26,610 nucleotides of DNA. It comes from Deltaproteobacteria bacterium. Lineage in GTDB: Bacteria > Bdellovibrionota_C > UBA2361 > SZUA-149 > JADYYL01. The position numbers were made by a program, and so were the translations under genes. This document shows, in pieces, positions 1-7,731 of this stretch. Positions within the stretch are counted from its first letter, which is position 1. Every line of letters begins with the position of its first letter. The notes under the pieces were generated by a model. It did no database searches, had not been told where the DNA came from, and saw only the letters and a list, made by a program, of their open reading frames with translations. The stretch lies in assembly GCA_020853655.1 (NCBI GenBank), contig JADYYL010000013.1:1-26610 (forward strand), read 5' to 3'.

Positions 1-701
1 AGCGATTCGGTCGAGCCGCTCTCCCATCCAAACTCCACCGGTGGAACGACCCCGTCTCGCGCGGAAGCTCGAAAAAGCGGAACAAAGATCTCGTCGGTCA
101 CGAGCGCAGGCCCGAGCGGCGGAACAAGCGAGCGCTCAACGGTGTTGATGATCGAACGGTAGGCGTAGCCATGCGGGCGAGGATCTTCCTCGGTCGGCAA
201 AGAGCCCCAGACAGCCACGCAGTTCCCAGGATGCGCGTCCGGTGATGTGAGAATCAACGTATAGTATTTCCCCACCGAGTCGGGGATTGGTTCGAAGGCG
301 ACCGAGTGCTCGCGATTGTCCTCGATCAGTGCGGCGTCAAAAAAGCCGTTTCGGATGGGCTTTGCAGGCGACGCCTGATCGAAGAGCTGGAAGATGATTT
401 GGCATGAGTTCCGCCGCGCATGGGTCGCAAACGGAACTCGGCACTCGTAAAGCGCATCGGCAGGTGCACGGAAGTGGAAGACGATCCGCTCTCCAGCGAG
501 GAGATCGAACGGTTCGCGAGCGGTGGAGTCTCGAAAGCTCGCACTCAAGCACGCGATAGAGGAGGTCTGACAACGGGCCTTGATAAACGGTCGAAACGTG
601 CCCCTGGCTCTCGGAGCGGCTGATTGAGCCGAGAGTGACTTCTCTAGCAGCGAAAAGATCGGAAGGGTTTCCTCCCCGTTTTCGTCCAGTCGTTGGGTCA
701 C
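1..701 (-). CDS. Partial protein with glycosyltransferase-associated beta-sandwich domain
   Basis: The reading frame runs leftward off the window edge; 233 residues are visible. I place the start at a GTG at 701 because AAGAAGAGG lies 4-5 bases upstream and an in-frame TAA closes the frame a few codons before it. Residues 70-165 look like the beta-sandwich domain often attached to bacterial surface-polysaccharide glycosyltransferases. Recognisable pieces are IVFHFRAP, VPFATHARRN, FEPIPDSVGKYYTLILTSPD and the following PGN-x-V-x-x-W. In that family the sandwich accompanies a catalytic domain, which would lie outside the window. I see no membrane segment or catalytic motif here. The coding call rests on the long open frame and this motif series. 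The glycosyltransferase link is inferred, and a methyltransferase or other glycan enzyme carrying the same domain is equally possible. Confidence 0.75.
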   Translation of the reverse strand, partial: MTQRLDENGEETLPIFSLLEKSLSAQSAAPRARGTFRPFIKARCQTSSIACLSASFRDSTAREPFDLLAGERIVFHFRAPADALYECRVPFATHARRNSCQIIFQLFDQASPAKPIRNGFFDAALIEDNREHSVAFEPIPDSVGKYYTLILTSPDAHPGNCVAVWGSLPTEEDPRPHGYAYRSIINTVERSLVPPLGPALVTDEIFVPLFRASARDGVVPPVEFGWESGSTES

Positions 702-912
702 TGCGCCTCTTCTTTATGGTAGTCTTTCCGTCCGGCGCCCCGTGGCGGGAGCCCATGGATACTCAGCTCGATGGAGTCGACGTGGACTTCACGAGAGCGT
801 AGCCGACCCGAAGTCTATGGAAATACCCCACAGATTACAAGGAATCCCGCCCTTCCAAATATCCCGAATCGTGAAATATTCAGGGCAGCCGACAACACCG
901 AGAGGAGTTCCT

Positions 913-1473
913 ATGAGAGCGTTCGACAAGAGACAGATTGCCCGTGGCACGAAGCTATTCGGTACTGGCCTCATGCGTTCCGCCCGTGTTTGCGCCGCGA
1001 CAATACTGGTCTTTGCACTCAGCGCCTGCTCGATAATCTTCGGTTCCGAAGGGACACCGGAGGCGAAACAGGCGGCACTGCTGGCCACGAACCACTATCT
1101 CACTGCCGCGCTTGCCGCGAATCCAGCGGCCTTGCAAGATTCCGTCGCGTGGAGCGATTACACTTCGAACAAAGGTGCAAGCGCGACGCTTGCGAATGCG
1201 ATCGCTCAAGCCGAGGAGCTCCGCGCCGCGTTTCCGTTAAAAGATCATCCGCTCACCGATCTCATCCCCACCGAAATCTGGGCGCGTGGTGACACCGCAC
1301 GGATTCGACTGAAGAAGCGCTCGAAGCCGGCGGCGCCCGAGATCGAAGTCACGCTTATTTGGGCCGCGGGTGGTTGGCTCGTCGTCTCAGACAACATTTT
1401 TGGTGATGGAGAGATCGCCGCCACAACACCCCGTCCTGCGGCAAAGAAGACCGGGGTCGTCGGCCAGAGCTGA
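913..1473 (+). CDS. Putative lipoprotein, function unknown
   Basis: A 186-residue protein. The start at 913 is chosen over the longer open frame because GAGGAG lies 6-7 bases upstream. A later ATG at 973 has no such site. The N-terminus has a long basic stretch, then a hydrophobic core (AATILVFALSAC) ending in a lipobox with Cys near residue 39, so it should be lipidated and anchored to a membrane. The mature part holds a helical region rich in Ala and a C-terminal segment (EIEVTLIWAAGGWLVVSDN) that looks like beta strands of an NTF2-like or similar small fold. I do not recognise a named family. It is followed by a terminator and then the ubiD-like gene. Confidence 0.75.
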   Translation: MRAFDKRQIARGTKLFGTGLMRSARVCAATILVFALSACSIIFGSEGTPEAKQAALLATNHYLTAALAANPAALQDSVAWSDYTSNKGASATLANAIAQAEELRAAFPLKDHPLTDLIPTEIWARGDTARIRLKKRSKPAAPEIEVTLIWAAGGWLVVSDNIFGDGEIAATTPRPAAKKTGVVGQS

Positions 1474-1513
1474 TGTGGCCGCTTGGCGCCACCGCCATCC
1501 CTTTGAAGTAACC

Positions 1514-1544
1514 ACGCGGTCTTGACGGACCAGGCCGCGTTTTT
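1514..1544 (+). terminator. Intrinsic terminator between lipoprotein gene and ubiD
   Basis: ACGCGGTC at 1514-1521 pairs with GGCCGCGT at 1533-1540 (8 bp including one G-U), with an 11-base loop, followed by five T residues (1540-1544). It lies 40 bases after the lipoprotein stop codon but only 11 bases before the ATG of the next gene, so it may also act in that gene's leader. Confidence 0.65.
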
Positions 1545-1555
1545 GGCGCAACGTT

Positions 1556-3310
1556 ATGTTTGGAGATCTCCGCCTCTTTCTTGACGCACTGCGTGCCCGC
1601 GGTGAAGTCCGAGACATTCACGCAGAGGTCGACCCGAAGCTTGAGCTTGCGGAGATTCATCGACGCGTCATCGCGGAGAACGGCCCAGCGCTGATGTTCC
1701 ATCGTGTGAAGGGCAGCCCCTACCGCGTGGTGACGAACATGTTCGGCACACGGGAGCGTGTGGAACTGGCGTTTGGGCATCGGGGCGAGAAGTTTATACG
1801 CGAGGCGGCGACACTTCCTCACGAGCTGATGCCACCCACCTTCGGCAAGATATTTCAGAAGCGCGATTTTTTCCTTTCCGCGCTGAAGGTGGGCATGTCG
1901 CGCTCGAACCGAGGCCCAGTGATGGAGGTCTGCGATACGCCTCCGCGCCTGACCGAACTCCCGGTACTCACCACATGGGAAGAGGACGGCGGCCCGTTTT
2001 TCACCCTCCCGCTCGTTTACACCGAGGAACCGGGTACGCGGATTCACAACCTCGGGATGTATCGCCTGCAGCGCTACTCCGATTCGGAAACCGGACTGCA
2101 CATGCAGATCGGAAAAGGTGGAGGCTTCCACCTCCACCGGGCCAAAGAGCTCGGCCAACGACTTCCGGTCAATGTCTTCCTCGGCGGGCCACCGGCGCTC
2201 ATCCTCGCTGCGATCGCACCGCTTCCGGAGAATGTGGGTGAGCTGATTCTTGCCTCGCTGGTGCTCGGGAAGAAGGTCAAACTGGCAACAGCAAGCGGAG
2301 TATCACTTCCGTTTTTGGCAGATGCAGAGTTCGTCCTCTGCGGCGAGTGCGACCCAGACGAGCGTCGAGCGGAAGGACCGTTCGGTGATCATTACGGCTA
2401 TTACTCGCTGACTCACGACTATCCCGTTTTTCGCTGCCGGAAAGTTTTTCACCGTCACGATGCGATCTACCCCGCGACGGTCGTCGGCAAGCCGCGCCAA
2501 GAGGACTATTACATCGGGAACTATCTTCAAGAGATGCTTTCTCCGCTGTTTCCCGTCGTCATGCCGGCAGTCCGCTCACTGTGGAGTTACGGCGAGACGG
2601 GATACCATTCACTCGCAGCAGCAGTTGTGAAGGAACGCTTCCGTCGTGAAGCCATGGTCAGCGCGTTTCGTATCCTCGGCGAGGGACAACTGGCGCTCAC
2701 GAAGTTCCTCCTCGCGACAGATCAGCCGTGCGATCTCAAGAACTTTCGAGAGACGCTCACCACGATCCTCGAGCGGTGCGATTTTCGGCGGGATCTTTTC
2801 GTGTTCTCGAATCTCTCGATGGATACGCTCGATTACACTGGGCCGAAGATCAATGAAGGCAGCAAAGGAGTGCTGCTCGGACTTGGCGATCCGATTCGCG
2901 AGCTTCCTCGATCGTTTGCTGGCGCTCCGTCCTCCGACGTGCGCGACGTGCAGATCTTTTCTCCGGGGTGCCTCGCGGTTTCCGGTCCAAGTTACGCAGC
3001 CGATCGCGAATTTGCTGCTCGCATCGCGCGTGATCCGATCTTCGGCAGCTGGCCGCTCATCTGTGTCGTAGATGACGCCGCTCAAGTTTGCTCGAGCGAG
3101 GCTTCGTTTCTGTGGCACGTCTTTACGCGCTTTGAACCTGCGGCGGATATTATCGCCCGCGACATTCGACTGGAGCGTATGCACCCGGCGTTCGATATGC
3201 CCGTCGTCATCGACGCGAGAATGAAACCGCAGTATCCCGCTGAACTGGAGTGCGACGAAGCGACCTCGAAGCTTGTCAACGCTCGGTGGCGGGAATATGG
3301 TCTTCCCTAA
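1556..3310 (+). CDS. UbiD-family (prenylated-FMN) decarboxylase, probable quinone biosynthesis
   Basis: A 584-residue member of the UbiD family, cytoplasmic enzymes that use prenylated FMN to remove a carboxylate from aromatic acids. The N-terminus (DLRLFLDALRARGEV, EVDPKLELAEI) matches the family start. NLGMYR at residues 165-170 supplies the Asn and Arg of the cofactor site. DERRAEGPFGDH at 268-279 is the conserved acid-rich E-x3-EGP-[FY]-G motif that supplies catalytic Glu. The protein is longer than E. coli UbiD (about 497). Its C-terminal extension (TRFEPAADI, then HPAFDMPVVIDARMKPQYP) resembles the long UbiD forms linked to menaquinone synthesis. That pathway is an inference, since no ubiX or mqn gene is in view. 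No good ribosome site precedes the ATG, and a terminator hairpin ends 11 bases upstream. Confidence 0.9.
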   Translation: MFGDLRLFLDALRARGEVRDIHAEVDPKLELAEIHRRVIAENGPALMFHRVKGSPYRVVTNMFGTRERVELAFGHRGEKFIREAATLPHELMPPTFGKIFQKRDFFLSALKVGMSRSNRGPVMEVCDTPPRLTELPVLTTWEEDGGPFFTLPLVYTEEPGTRIHNLGMYRLQRYSDSETGLHMQIGKGGGFHLHRAKELGQRLPVNVFLGGPPALILAAIAPLPENVGELILASLVLGKKVKLATASGVSLPFLADAEFVLCGECDPDERRAEGPFGDHYGYYSLTHDYPVFRCRKVFHRHDAIYPATVVGKPRQEDYYIGNYLQEMLSPLFPVVMPAVRSLWSYGETGYHSLAAAVVKERFRREAMVSAFRILGEGQLALTKFLLATDQPCDLKNFRETLTTILERCDFRRDLFVFSNLSMDTLDYTGPKINEGSKGVLLGLGDPIRELPRSFAGAPSSDVRDVQIFSPGCLAVSGPSYAADREFAARIARDPIFGSWPLICVVDDAAQVCSSEASFLWHVFTRFEPAADIIARDIRLERMHPAFDMPVVIDARMKPQYPAELECDEATSKLVNARWREYGLP

Positions 3311-3346
3311 TCTGATAATCCTTCTCTCGACGATCGGAGTGTTCCC

Positions 3347-3883
3347 ATGAAACGATCTGCTTACGCTTTCCTTGCCCTCACGATCGCAACAACCGGATTC
3401 GGGTGCAGCGGCGGCGACGATGACGACGATTTCGGCGGCGGTGGCGTCACCAGAGTCCGAATTGATGATCGGACGCTTTCTGTTGGCGAAGGGACAGTCG
3501 TGGCCGTCGATTTCGAATTTGATCGGCAGGACATCTTTATCGATGACGATAACGTTGTCGTTGTCGTTCGACTCCCCGGCCAGCTCCGTTACCGAGATGA
3601 TACCTCCGAGATCGACGGTGTCGGTTCAGACGACGGCGTTGGAGCCCGAGTCACCGAGTGCGCCGGCGAGACCTATCTCGAGTATGACCTCGACCGATTT
3701 GATTTGGATGATGCAGCGAATCCGGATGGCAGCGCGGATGCGCGCCTGACGCTCACCGTCGACGCCGTTTCGCCCGGTGCGTCGGTTGAGATTGAAGCGG
3801 TCGCCGAAGAGAATGGCGTGCCGTATTCATGCGGCGCGGCGTTCCTCTCCGACGAATCGGAGTTTGTGTCCGTCGTAGACTAG
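3347..3883 (+). CDS. Acidic secreted lipoprotein, function unknown
   Basis: A 178-residue protein starting at an ATG with CGGAG about 8 bases upstream, 36 bases after the ubiD stop. The N-terminus is a lipoprotein signal: basic MKRS, a hydrophobic stretch, then GFGC with Cys near residue 20. It is followed by an extremely acidic linker (GGDDDDDFGGGG). The remainder is rich in Asp and Val with predicted strands (TVVAVDFEF, NVVVVVRLPG, ARLTLTVDAV, SVEIEAVAE), which suggests a beta-sandwich of the Ig or CARDB type. Two further Cys (in TECAG and YSCGA) could form a disulfide outside the cytoplasm. The Asp-rich tract might bind calcium, but nothing proves this. I recognise no named family. Confidence 0.75.
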   Translation: MKRSAYAFLALTIATTGFGCSGGDDDDDFGGGGVTRVRIDDRTLSVGEGTVVAVDFEFDRQDIFIDDDNVVVVVRLPGQLRYRDDTSEIDGVGSDDGVGARVTECAGETYLEYDLDRFDLDDAANPDGSADARLTLTVDAVSPGASVEIEAVAEENGVPYSCGAAFLSDESEFVSVVD

Positions 3884-3905
3884 CAAACGAGTTGACCCAC
3901 TCGAG

Positions 3906-3942
3906 GGCTCCGCGAACCGAACGGTTTGCGGGGCCTTTTTTT
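3906..3942 (+). terminator. Intrinsic terminator after acidic lipoprotein gene
   Basis: GGCTCCGCGAACC (3906-3918) pairs with GGTTTGCGGGGCC (3923-3935), 13 pairs with two G-U, a GAAC tetraloop, and a run of seven T (3936-3942). It ends the rightward operon. Confidence 0.9.
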
Positions 3943-3958
3943 GTTTCTGGCTCCGCTC

Positions 3959-4002
3959 AAAAAAGAAACGGGGCAGAGGAGCCGTTCTCCTCTGCCCCGT
4001 TT
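3959..4002 (-). terminator. Intrinsic terminator of the flagellin gene
   Basis: A perfect 16-bp inverted repeat, AAACGGGGCAGAGGAG (3966-3981) with its complement at 3987-4002 and a five-base loop. Read leftward it is followed by C and six T (complement of 3959-3964). It sits 28 bases past the flagellin stop codon and faces the terminator of the opposing operon. Confidence 0.92.
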
Positions 4003-4030
4003 GGAGCCGTTAACCTGAGATCTGAGTTGC

Positions 4031-4897
4031 TTACTGCTGCAGGAGAGACAGCGCGATTGATGGCTGTTGGTTCGCCTGCGACAGAACCGCGGAAGCCGCC
4101 TGTTGAAGGATGTTCAACCGCGTCAGCTCGGCAGCCTCGGCCGCGACGTCGACGTCTCGGATTCGGCTTTCTGCTGCGGAGAAGTTTTCTCGTGCAACCA
4201 TGAGGTTCGTAATGGCGACGTTCAACCGTGCTTCCGTCGCACCGAGTTTACCTCGGTTCGTGGTCAGCGAGTTGATGGCGACCCGAACTGCATCGAGAGC
4301 GGAGCGTGATGCGGCCTGTGATCCGAGGACGGTTGTATCGATAATCGAGTAGGTCATCGCATATGCGTTGCCGACACCTCCAAGACCGAGCGATCCAAGT
4401 GTCGATTCGACACTTGAGAACGAGACCTGCGAGTGACTTTGCCCGTCGAAGCCGATCTGGAAGACCACGTCGGTCGTTCCGGAGAGCAGTGTGAGGCCGT
4501 TGAACTCGGTCGTCTCAGCGATACGTTGAAGTTCGCTTGCGAGAGCTCGGAATTCGAGCTGCAGGGCGGAACGCTGCGTGGTGCTATACACACCGTTTGC
4601 GGATTGGTCGGCGAGTTCAGCCATCCGAGTCAACACGTTGGTTCCCTGATCCATCGCGCCGTCAGTGATGGCGATGATCGAGATACCGTCGTTTGCGTTT
4701 CGGATTGATACCTGCGCGATTCGCGAGTCGGCCTTCAAACTCTCAGCAATAGAGAGTCCCGCTGCGTCGTCCGCGGCGGTGGTGATTCGCAGTCCGGATG
4801 ACAACCTTCCGTATGCTTTACGCAGACGATCGGTCGTCTCAGTCAAGCGGCGCTGCGCGTTGATCGACTCGACGTTCGTTCGGATGTTAATGCCCAT
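4031..4897 (-). CDS. fliC: Flagellin
   Basis: A 288-residue flagellin, the filament subunit exported by the flagellar type III apparatus. Both conserved ends are intact. The N-terminal D0/D1 part holds NVESINAQRRL, LSSGLRI and DDAAGLSIAE. The C-terminal part holds NLMVARENFSAAESRIRDVDVA and ends NQQPSIALSLLQQ. The variable middle is very short, so the protein has D0 and D1 but little or no D2/D3, like other 270-300-residue flagellins. The ATG at 4897 has ACGGAGGG 6 bases upstream. A sigma-54-type promoter lies about 220 bases upstream, giving a long, structured 5' leader. It follows a lytic transglycosylase gene on the same strand and ends at a strong terminator. No hook or motor genes are nearby. 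Confidence 0.97.
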   Translation of the reverse strand: MGINIRTNVESINAQRRLTETTDRLRKAYGRLSSGLRITTAADDAAGLSIAESLKADSRIAQVSIRNANDGISIIAITDGAMDQGTNVLTRMAELADQSANGVYSTTQRSALQLEFRALASELQRIAETTEFNGLTLLSGTTDVVFQIGFDGQSHSQVSFSSVESTLGSLGLGGVGNAYAMTYSIIDTTVLGSQAASRSALDAVRVAINSLTTNRGKLGATEARLNVAITNLMVARENFSAAESRIRDVDVAAEAAELTRLNILQQAASAVLSQANQQPSIALSLLQQ

Positions 4898-4935
4898 TTT
4901 CGACCCTCCGTGACAACCTCATCTCTCCATTGGCA

Positions 4936-4969
4936 CGCAATCCAATTGCGAGCTCGCTCACTCTGAGCG
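4936..4969 (-). promoter_or_regulatory. Tandem hairpins in the flagellin 5' leader
   Basis: Two 6-bp hairpins lie 38-72 bases before the flagellin ATG: CGCAAT-CCA-ATTGCG (4936-4950) and CGCTCA-CTC-TGAGCG (4955-4969), given as the plus strand. In the leftward transcript the first presents UGGA at its loop. Further GGA motifs lie upstream (AAGGAGGAG at 5036-5044; GGGAAGG) and at the Shine-Dalgarno itself (ACGGAGGG). This arrangement fits translational control by a CsrA-like protein, as known for flagellin in other bacteria. The regulator is not in the window, so this is inference. Confidence 0.4.
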
Positions 4970-5118
4970 AAAACCATGAAGCGGTATTGTCTTTGCCCTT
5001 CCCATGTAGAGCGCTCGCTTCTCTCTGCGAAGCACTCCTCCTTAAATTTATCCCGTGAGAGCGCCGCACTTCTCGCTTTCACAGGTTCCTAGTCGAGATA
5101 CCCTTCAACAGGGGAAGT

Positions 5119-5134
5119 TGCAGATGTCGTGCCA
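5119..5134 (-). promoter_or_regulatory. Sigma-54 (-24/-12) promoter for flagellin
   Basis: Read leftward, TGGCACGACATCTGCA matches the consensus TGGCACG-N4-TTGCA with one mismatch, and the GG to GC distance is exactly 10 bases. It starts 18 bases after the transglycosylase stop codon, so flagellin can be transcribed on its own. Transcription would begin near 5108. Confidence 0.7.
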
Positions 5135-5151
5135 ACTCCTGTTGGCGATCA

Positions 5152-6180
5152 TCACGCGATGTCGTTTCCACCTTTCGCTCGCGCGAATTCCACTTTGTAA
5201 TTTGTGACACGCTGCACGTAGGTGCGTGTTGACGGGGGTAAATAGGGCTCGATGGATGTGTACAACGCTGGGTCTTTGCCGAGACGACTCGCGAGGCGTT
5301 GCGCTTTCGCAACGTTCCCCTCTCCTGCGTTAAACGCTGCGAGGGCAACTTTTTCCAAATCGTCGGCAGATTTCACCGGAACAGTCATCAACTTCCCGCC
5401 TAAATTTGTCTCCGAGCTAAAGAGATCGTGGAGACGGCGGAGATAGCCGACGCCGAGGAAGGCATTCATCCCCGGATCAAATGGATCGTAGGCATCCTTC
5501 ATGTCGAATCTGCCCATAAGATCCTTCGCCGTAGAGTCCAGGAGTTGGAACATCCCCTTGGAGGCGAATCCGTCCTTACTTACTGCGTCGATTCGGAGCG
5601 AGGATTCCGCATGAGCGACGGCAAGACTCAACGTCGGATCCACGCCATGGTATTTCCCTGCCGTATTGATGATGTTCTCGAGTTCGTCTCTTTCATATGT
5701 CATGGGGTTGGTCGCACTCTTCGGAACGCTCATCTGTATGCGTTCCATGCTTTTGATCACCGGAGGCGCCGGGATCTCAGCATCAACCGCCAAGTCGTCA
5801 TCCAGTCCGGTCAGTAACCGTGTTGGGCTTTTGACATCCCCGAGGAGCGCCTTGACGTCGAGTTGACACTCATTGAGCTCGCACTGTTGAGGCACCGCAG
5901 TGTGCGAAACGAAGCGGAAGAATGGATTGTTCTCAGAGGTGAGGTACTCGATCTCCCCCTTCTCTTCTCGTGTCGGCGGAGGCACGTTTGATTGCTGCAC
6001 CGCGCCGTTTGTCGGTGCGTTTGATGCCGATTTTTCAGGCATTAAACGCTCCCGCTCGATATCACCGAGCACCTTGGAGAACTCTTTCGTCGCTTCCTCC
6101 GCGCGTCGTCTGCCACCAGACTCTTCGCCTTGGATACGCCGCAAGTTGTCGCGAAAACCGACGTTAAAAACCGAGGTCAT
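5152..6180 (-). CDS. SLT-type lytic transglycosylase, probably flagellar
   Basis: A 342-residue protein when started at the ATG at 6180, which has GAGAGG 5-6 bases upstream; an in-frame ATG at 6207 lacks such a site. The C-terminal half (from about residue 165) is a lysozyme-like SLT domain. VDPTLSLAVAHAESSL carries the catalytic Glu of the ES motif, SKGMFQLLDSTA corresponds to the usual GxxQ(L/I)xP-type block, and ALAAFNAGEGNV is the conserved NAG segment. These enzymes cleave the MurNAc-GlcNAc bond to make gaps in peptidoglycan. The N-terminal 160 residues are polar and partly coiled, with no clear signal peptide, so export may go through the flagellar system or be undetected. Position before flagellin and a sigma-54-type promoter suggest that it opens the wall for the flagellar rod, as FlgJ does elsewhere. 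Confidence 0.88.
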   Translation of the reverse strand: MTSVFNVGFRDNLRRIQGEESGGRRRAEEATKEFSKVLGDIERERLMPEKSASNAPTNGAVQQSNVPPPTREEKGEIEYLTSENNPFFRFVSHTAVPQQCELNECQLDVKALLGDVKSPTRLLTGLDDDLAVDAEIPAPPVIKSMERIQMSVPKSATNPMTYERDELENIINTAGKYHGVDPTLSLAVAHAESSLRIDAVSKDGFASKGMFQLLDSTAKDLMGRFDMKDAYDPFDPGMNAFLGVGYLRRLHDLFSSETNLGGKLMTVPVKSADDLEKVALAAFNAGEGNVAKAQRLASRLGKDPALYTSIEPYLPPSTRTYVQRVTNYKVEFARAKGGNDIA

Positions 6181-6237
6181 GACTGCCTCTCGATGCTCTG
6201 AAAACATTGACTGATAAATGTCACCGACCTCTATAGG

Positions 6238-6252
6238 GCAGCATTCATGCCA
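6238..6252 (-). promoter_or_regulatory. Candidate sigma-54 promoter for the lytic transglycosylase
   Basis: Read leftward, TGGCATGAATGCTGC has the -24 GG and -12 GC separated by exactly 10 bases. There is one deviation from the consensus in each element (TGGCAT, CTGC). It lies 58 bases upstream of the chosen start at 6180 and matches in type the better promoter before flagellin. Confidence 0.5.
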
Positions 6253-6495
6253 GCGTTCTCGCCTTGCGGAGAGTGGGAATAGAGGTGCAAAACTCTTCGA
6301 GGGGGCAGTGACTTAGGAAGGGTTGCGCCTCCGAGCCGCTGGGCCACAAACGACGGGTTGTCAATTCTCCGACCTTTCCGCGATTGGAGTGAGCGGCATA
6401 CGCGGGATTGAGCGTTTTCACGGCGAAGTTGAACTGGCCCATAACAGCGCAACCAATCGACACTCAGAGAGCACGTAAAACGCCGGGAGAGCGGG

Positions 6496-6786
6496 ATGAT
6501 CGGGGAGATGGAGCAAGACACATCTCGTTCTGATGACCTCGCATCGCCGCATCTTGCCGAGAGCGTGCACTCGAAACCCGATCCCGTGATGATCGTTGCT
6601 GTGATCACCGGAGTGACCATCGCGTTCTTAATGATTCGCGACTACGTCGACTTTCGTTCTTCCCCGAGTGGAGAAGGTTACGTGTTCGGAGCCGTCACCG
6701 CTGTCCCCTACTGCCTCATGCGCTTTACCCTGAGTGGAAAGCGGCGGAATCCGAACGACAGCGAAAGTGACTGGTATTTTTATTAG
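6496..6786 (+). CDS. Small membrane protein, function unknown
   Basis: A 96-residue protein starting at an ATG preceded by GGGAGAGCGGG. The first 30 residues are polar and acidic (MEQDTSRSDDLASPHLAES). They are followed by a strong membrane helix (PVMIVAVITGVTIAFLMI), a short loop, a weaker hydrophobic segment (YVFGAVTAVPYCLM) and a polar tail ending DWYFY. The likely topology is two membrane segments with both ends on the same side. It stands alone between the flagellar pair, which diverges from it, and an opposing unknown gene. I recognise no family; reality as a gene rests on the start site and the clean hydrophobic pattern. Confidence 0.55.
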   Translation: MIGEMEQDTSRSDDLASPHLAESVHSKPDPVMIVAVITGVTIAFLMIRDYVDFRSSPSGEGYVFGAVTAVPYCLMRFTLSGKRRNPNDSESDWYFY

Positions 6787-6974
6787 GTATGCGCTGCATG
6801 CGCCTGCGTAGCCTACCTTCTGCTGACCTGAACACGATCACGAAAAACTCGATTCCCCCGACATTCGACGTGGCCGAGAGTTCACGCGTCACCCGCTGGG
6901 GTAGAGAACGATGATACTGTGTGCAGATCGCGTCATGAACACGAATGCGGGAGATGTGCTTTGAGGCGCGCTGA

Positions 6975-7541
6975 TTATGAGGCTTTCGCAGGAAGCGCTT
7001 GAAGCCAGCGCCGCATCTCGATCAACGCTTCATCGATCTGCGGAAGATGCTCTGCGAAAAACCAATTAGCGGTCGCACCTGGCTCATCTCCCACAACGCG
7101 ACGCAGCATAAACCACGGTCCTTTCTTCCCTTCGTGGATCGTCAAGAGAACCTCGCCGAAGATTTCCTCGTGAAGGGGTGGCTCAACGTTACGTTGGCGT
7201 GTGGTCCAGTCTCGAATGGCGTTCTTCTCGCCTCCTCCCTCCGTTTCGATCAGCGCGATCTCTTCGAGCACTCGTTCGCACGCATTCGTCAGTGCCTCGA
7301 TGTGACGCGGGTGAAACGTCTCGGTACTACCGCCCGGTGCTAAGCGTTTGGGTTGCCACCGAAAGAAGCGAACTCCCACTCGAGGTTCACCGTCGAACAC
7401 GATCAGCATGATCGTGATGGGTCCCTCCTTAAATGTTCTCCGAACTTTTGCTTGCATCGTCGTCATTGAGAGAACCTGCATCACATCCAACCGATTCCAT
7501 CGGAGCACCCAGCTCTCAGGAAGCCTCTGAATAAGCCCCAT
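6975..7541 (-). CDS. Hypothetical protein
   Basis: A 188-residue soluble protein if started at the ATG at 7541; a TTG at 7553 would add four residues, and neither has a clear ribosome site. The composition looks like real coding sequence: beta-rich N-terminal half (GPITIMLIVFDGEPRVGVRFFRWQ), a helix with HPRHIEALTNACERVLEEIAL, a strand-rich middle (GEVLLTIHEGKKGPWFMLRRVV) and a C-terminal helix (IDEALIEMRRWLQAL). I see no known motif, signal peptide or membrane segment. It diverges from the fic gene, sharing an upstream region with repeated GGACA half-sites. A 60-codon open frame (7481-7663) overlaps its beginning in another frame, so an upstream frameshift or a short overlapping gene is possible. 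Confidence 0.6.
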   Translation of the reverse strand: MGLIQRLPESWVLRWNRLDVMQVLSMTTMQAKVRRTFKEGPITIMLIVFDGEPRVGVRFFRWQPKRLAPGGSTETFHPRHIEALTNACERVLEEIALIETEGGGEKNAIRDWTTRQRNVEPPLHEEIFGEVLLTIHEGKKGPWFMLRRVVGDEPGATANWFFAEHLPQIDEALIEMRRWLQALPAKAS

Positions 7542-7643
7542 CCGCGGACCCAATCAAGCAACGCCGCCTCTTTCGTGACCCGGGCCTCCAACTTCCTTCG
7601 CCTATCCCAAGCCGGAAAAACAACGTGGACAGCCTGCCAAAAA

Positions 7644-7662
7644 GCGGACATAATAGCGGACA
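7644..7662. repeat. Direct repeat pair upstream of fic (candidate operator)
   Basis: GCGGACA at 7644-7650 and again at 7656-7662, 12 bases apart (GCGGACATAATA then GCGGACACTC). A single GTGGACA occurs at 7625-7631. A matching pair overlaps the fic start at 7732-7750. The arrangement suits binding of a dimeric DNA-binding protein on both sides of the fic promoter. Confidence 0.5.
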
Positions 7663-7731
7663 CTCAAGGAACGCAATCACACAAAAGGACGTTACAACGC
7701 CTCGAAAAAATTAGGTATTTGGTGACTCGAC

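Noticed and set aside
742..912. Upstream extension of the first lipoprotein to 742
   Set aside because: Sequence before 913 does not look like protein, and the ribosome site and lipoprotein signal favour 913.
1355..2158. Leftward open frame opposite ubiD
   Set aside because: Antisense to the decarboxylase, with no recognisable domain or start site.
4930..4950. Sigma-54-like TGGCACG and TTGC on the plus strand in the flagellin leader
   Set aside because: GG to GC spacing is 14 bases instead of 10. The resemblance comes from a hairpin in the leader.
4843..5082. Small leftward open frames in the flagellin leader
   Set aside because: They overlap the flagellin start in other frames, lack useful start sites, and the region folds into leader hairpins.
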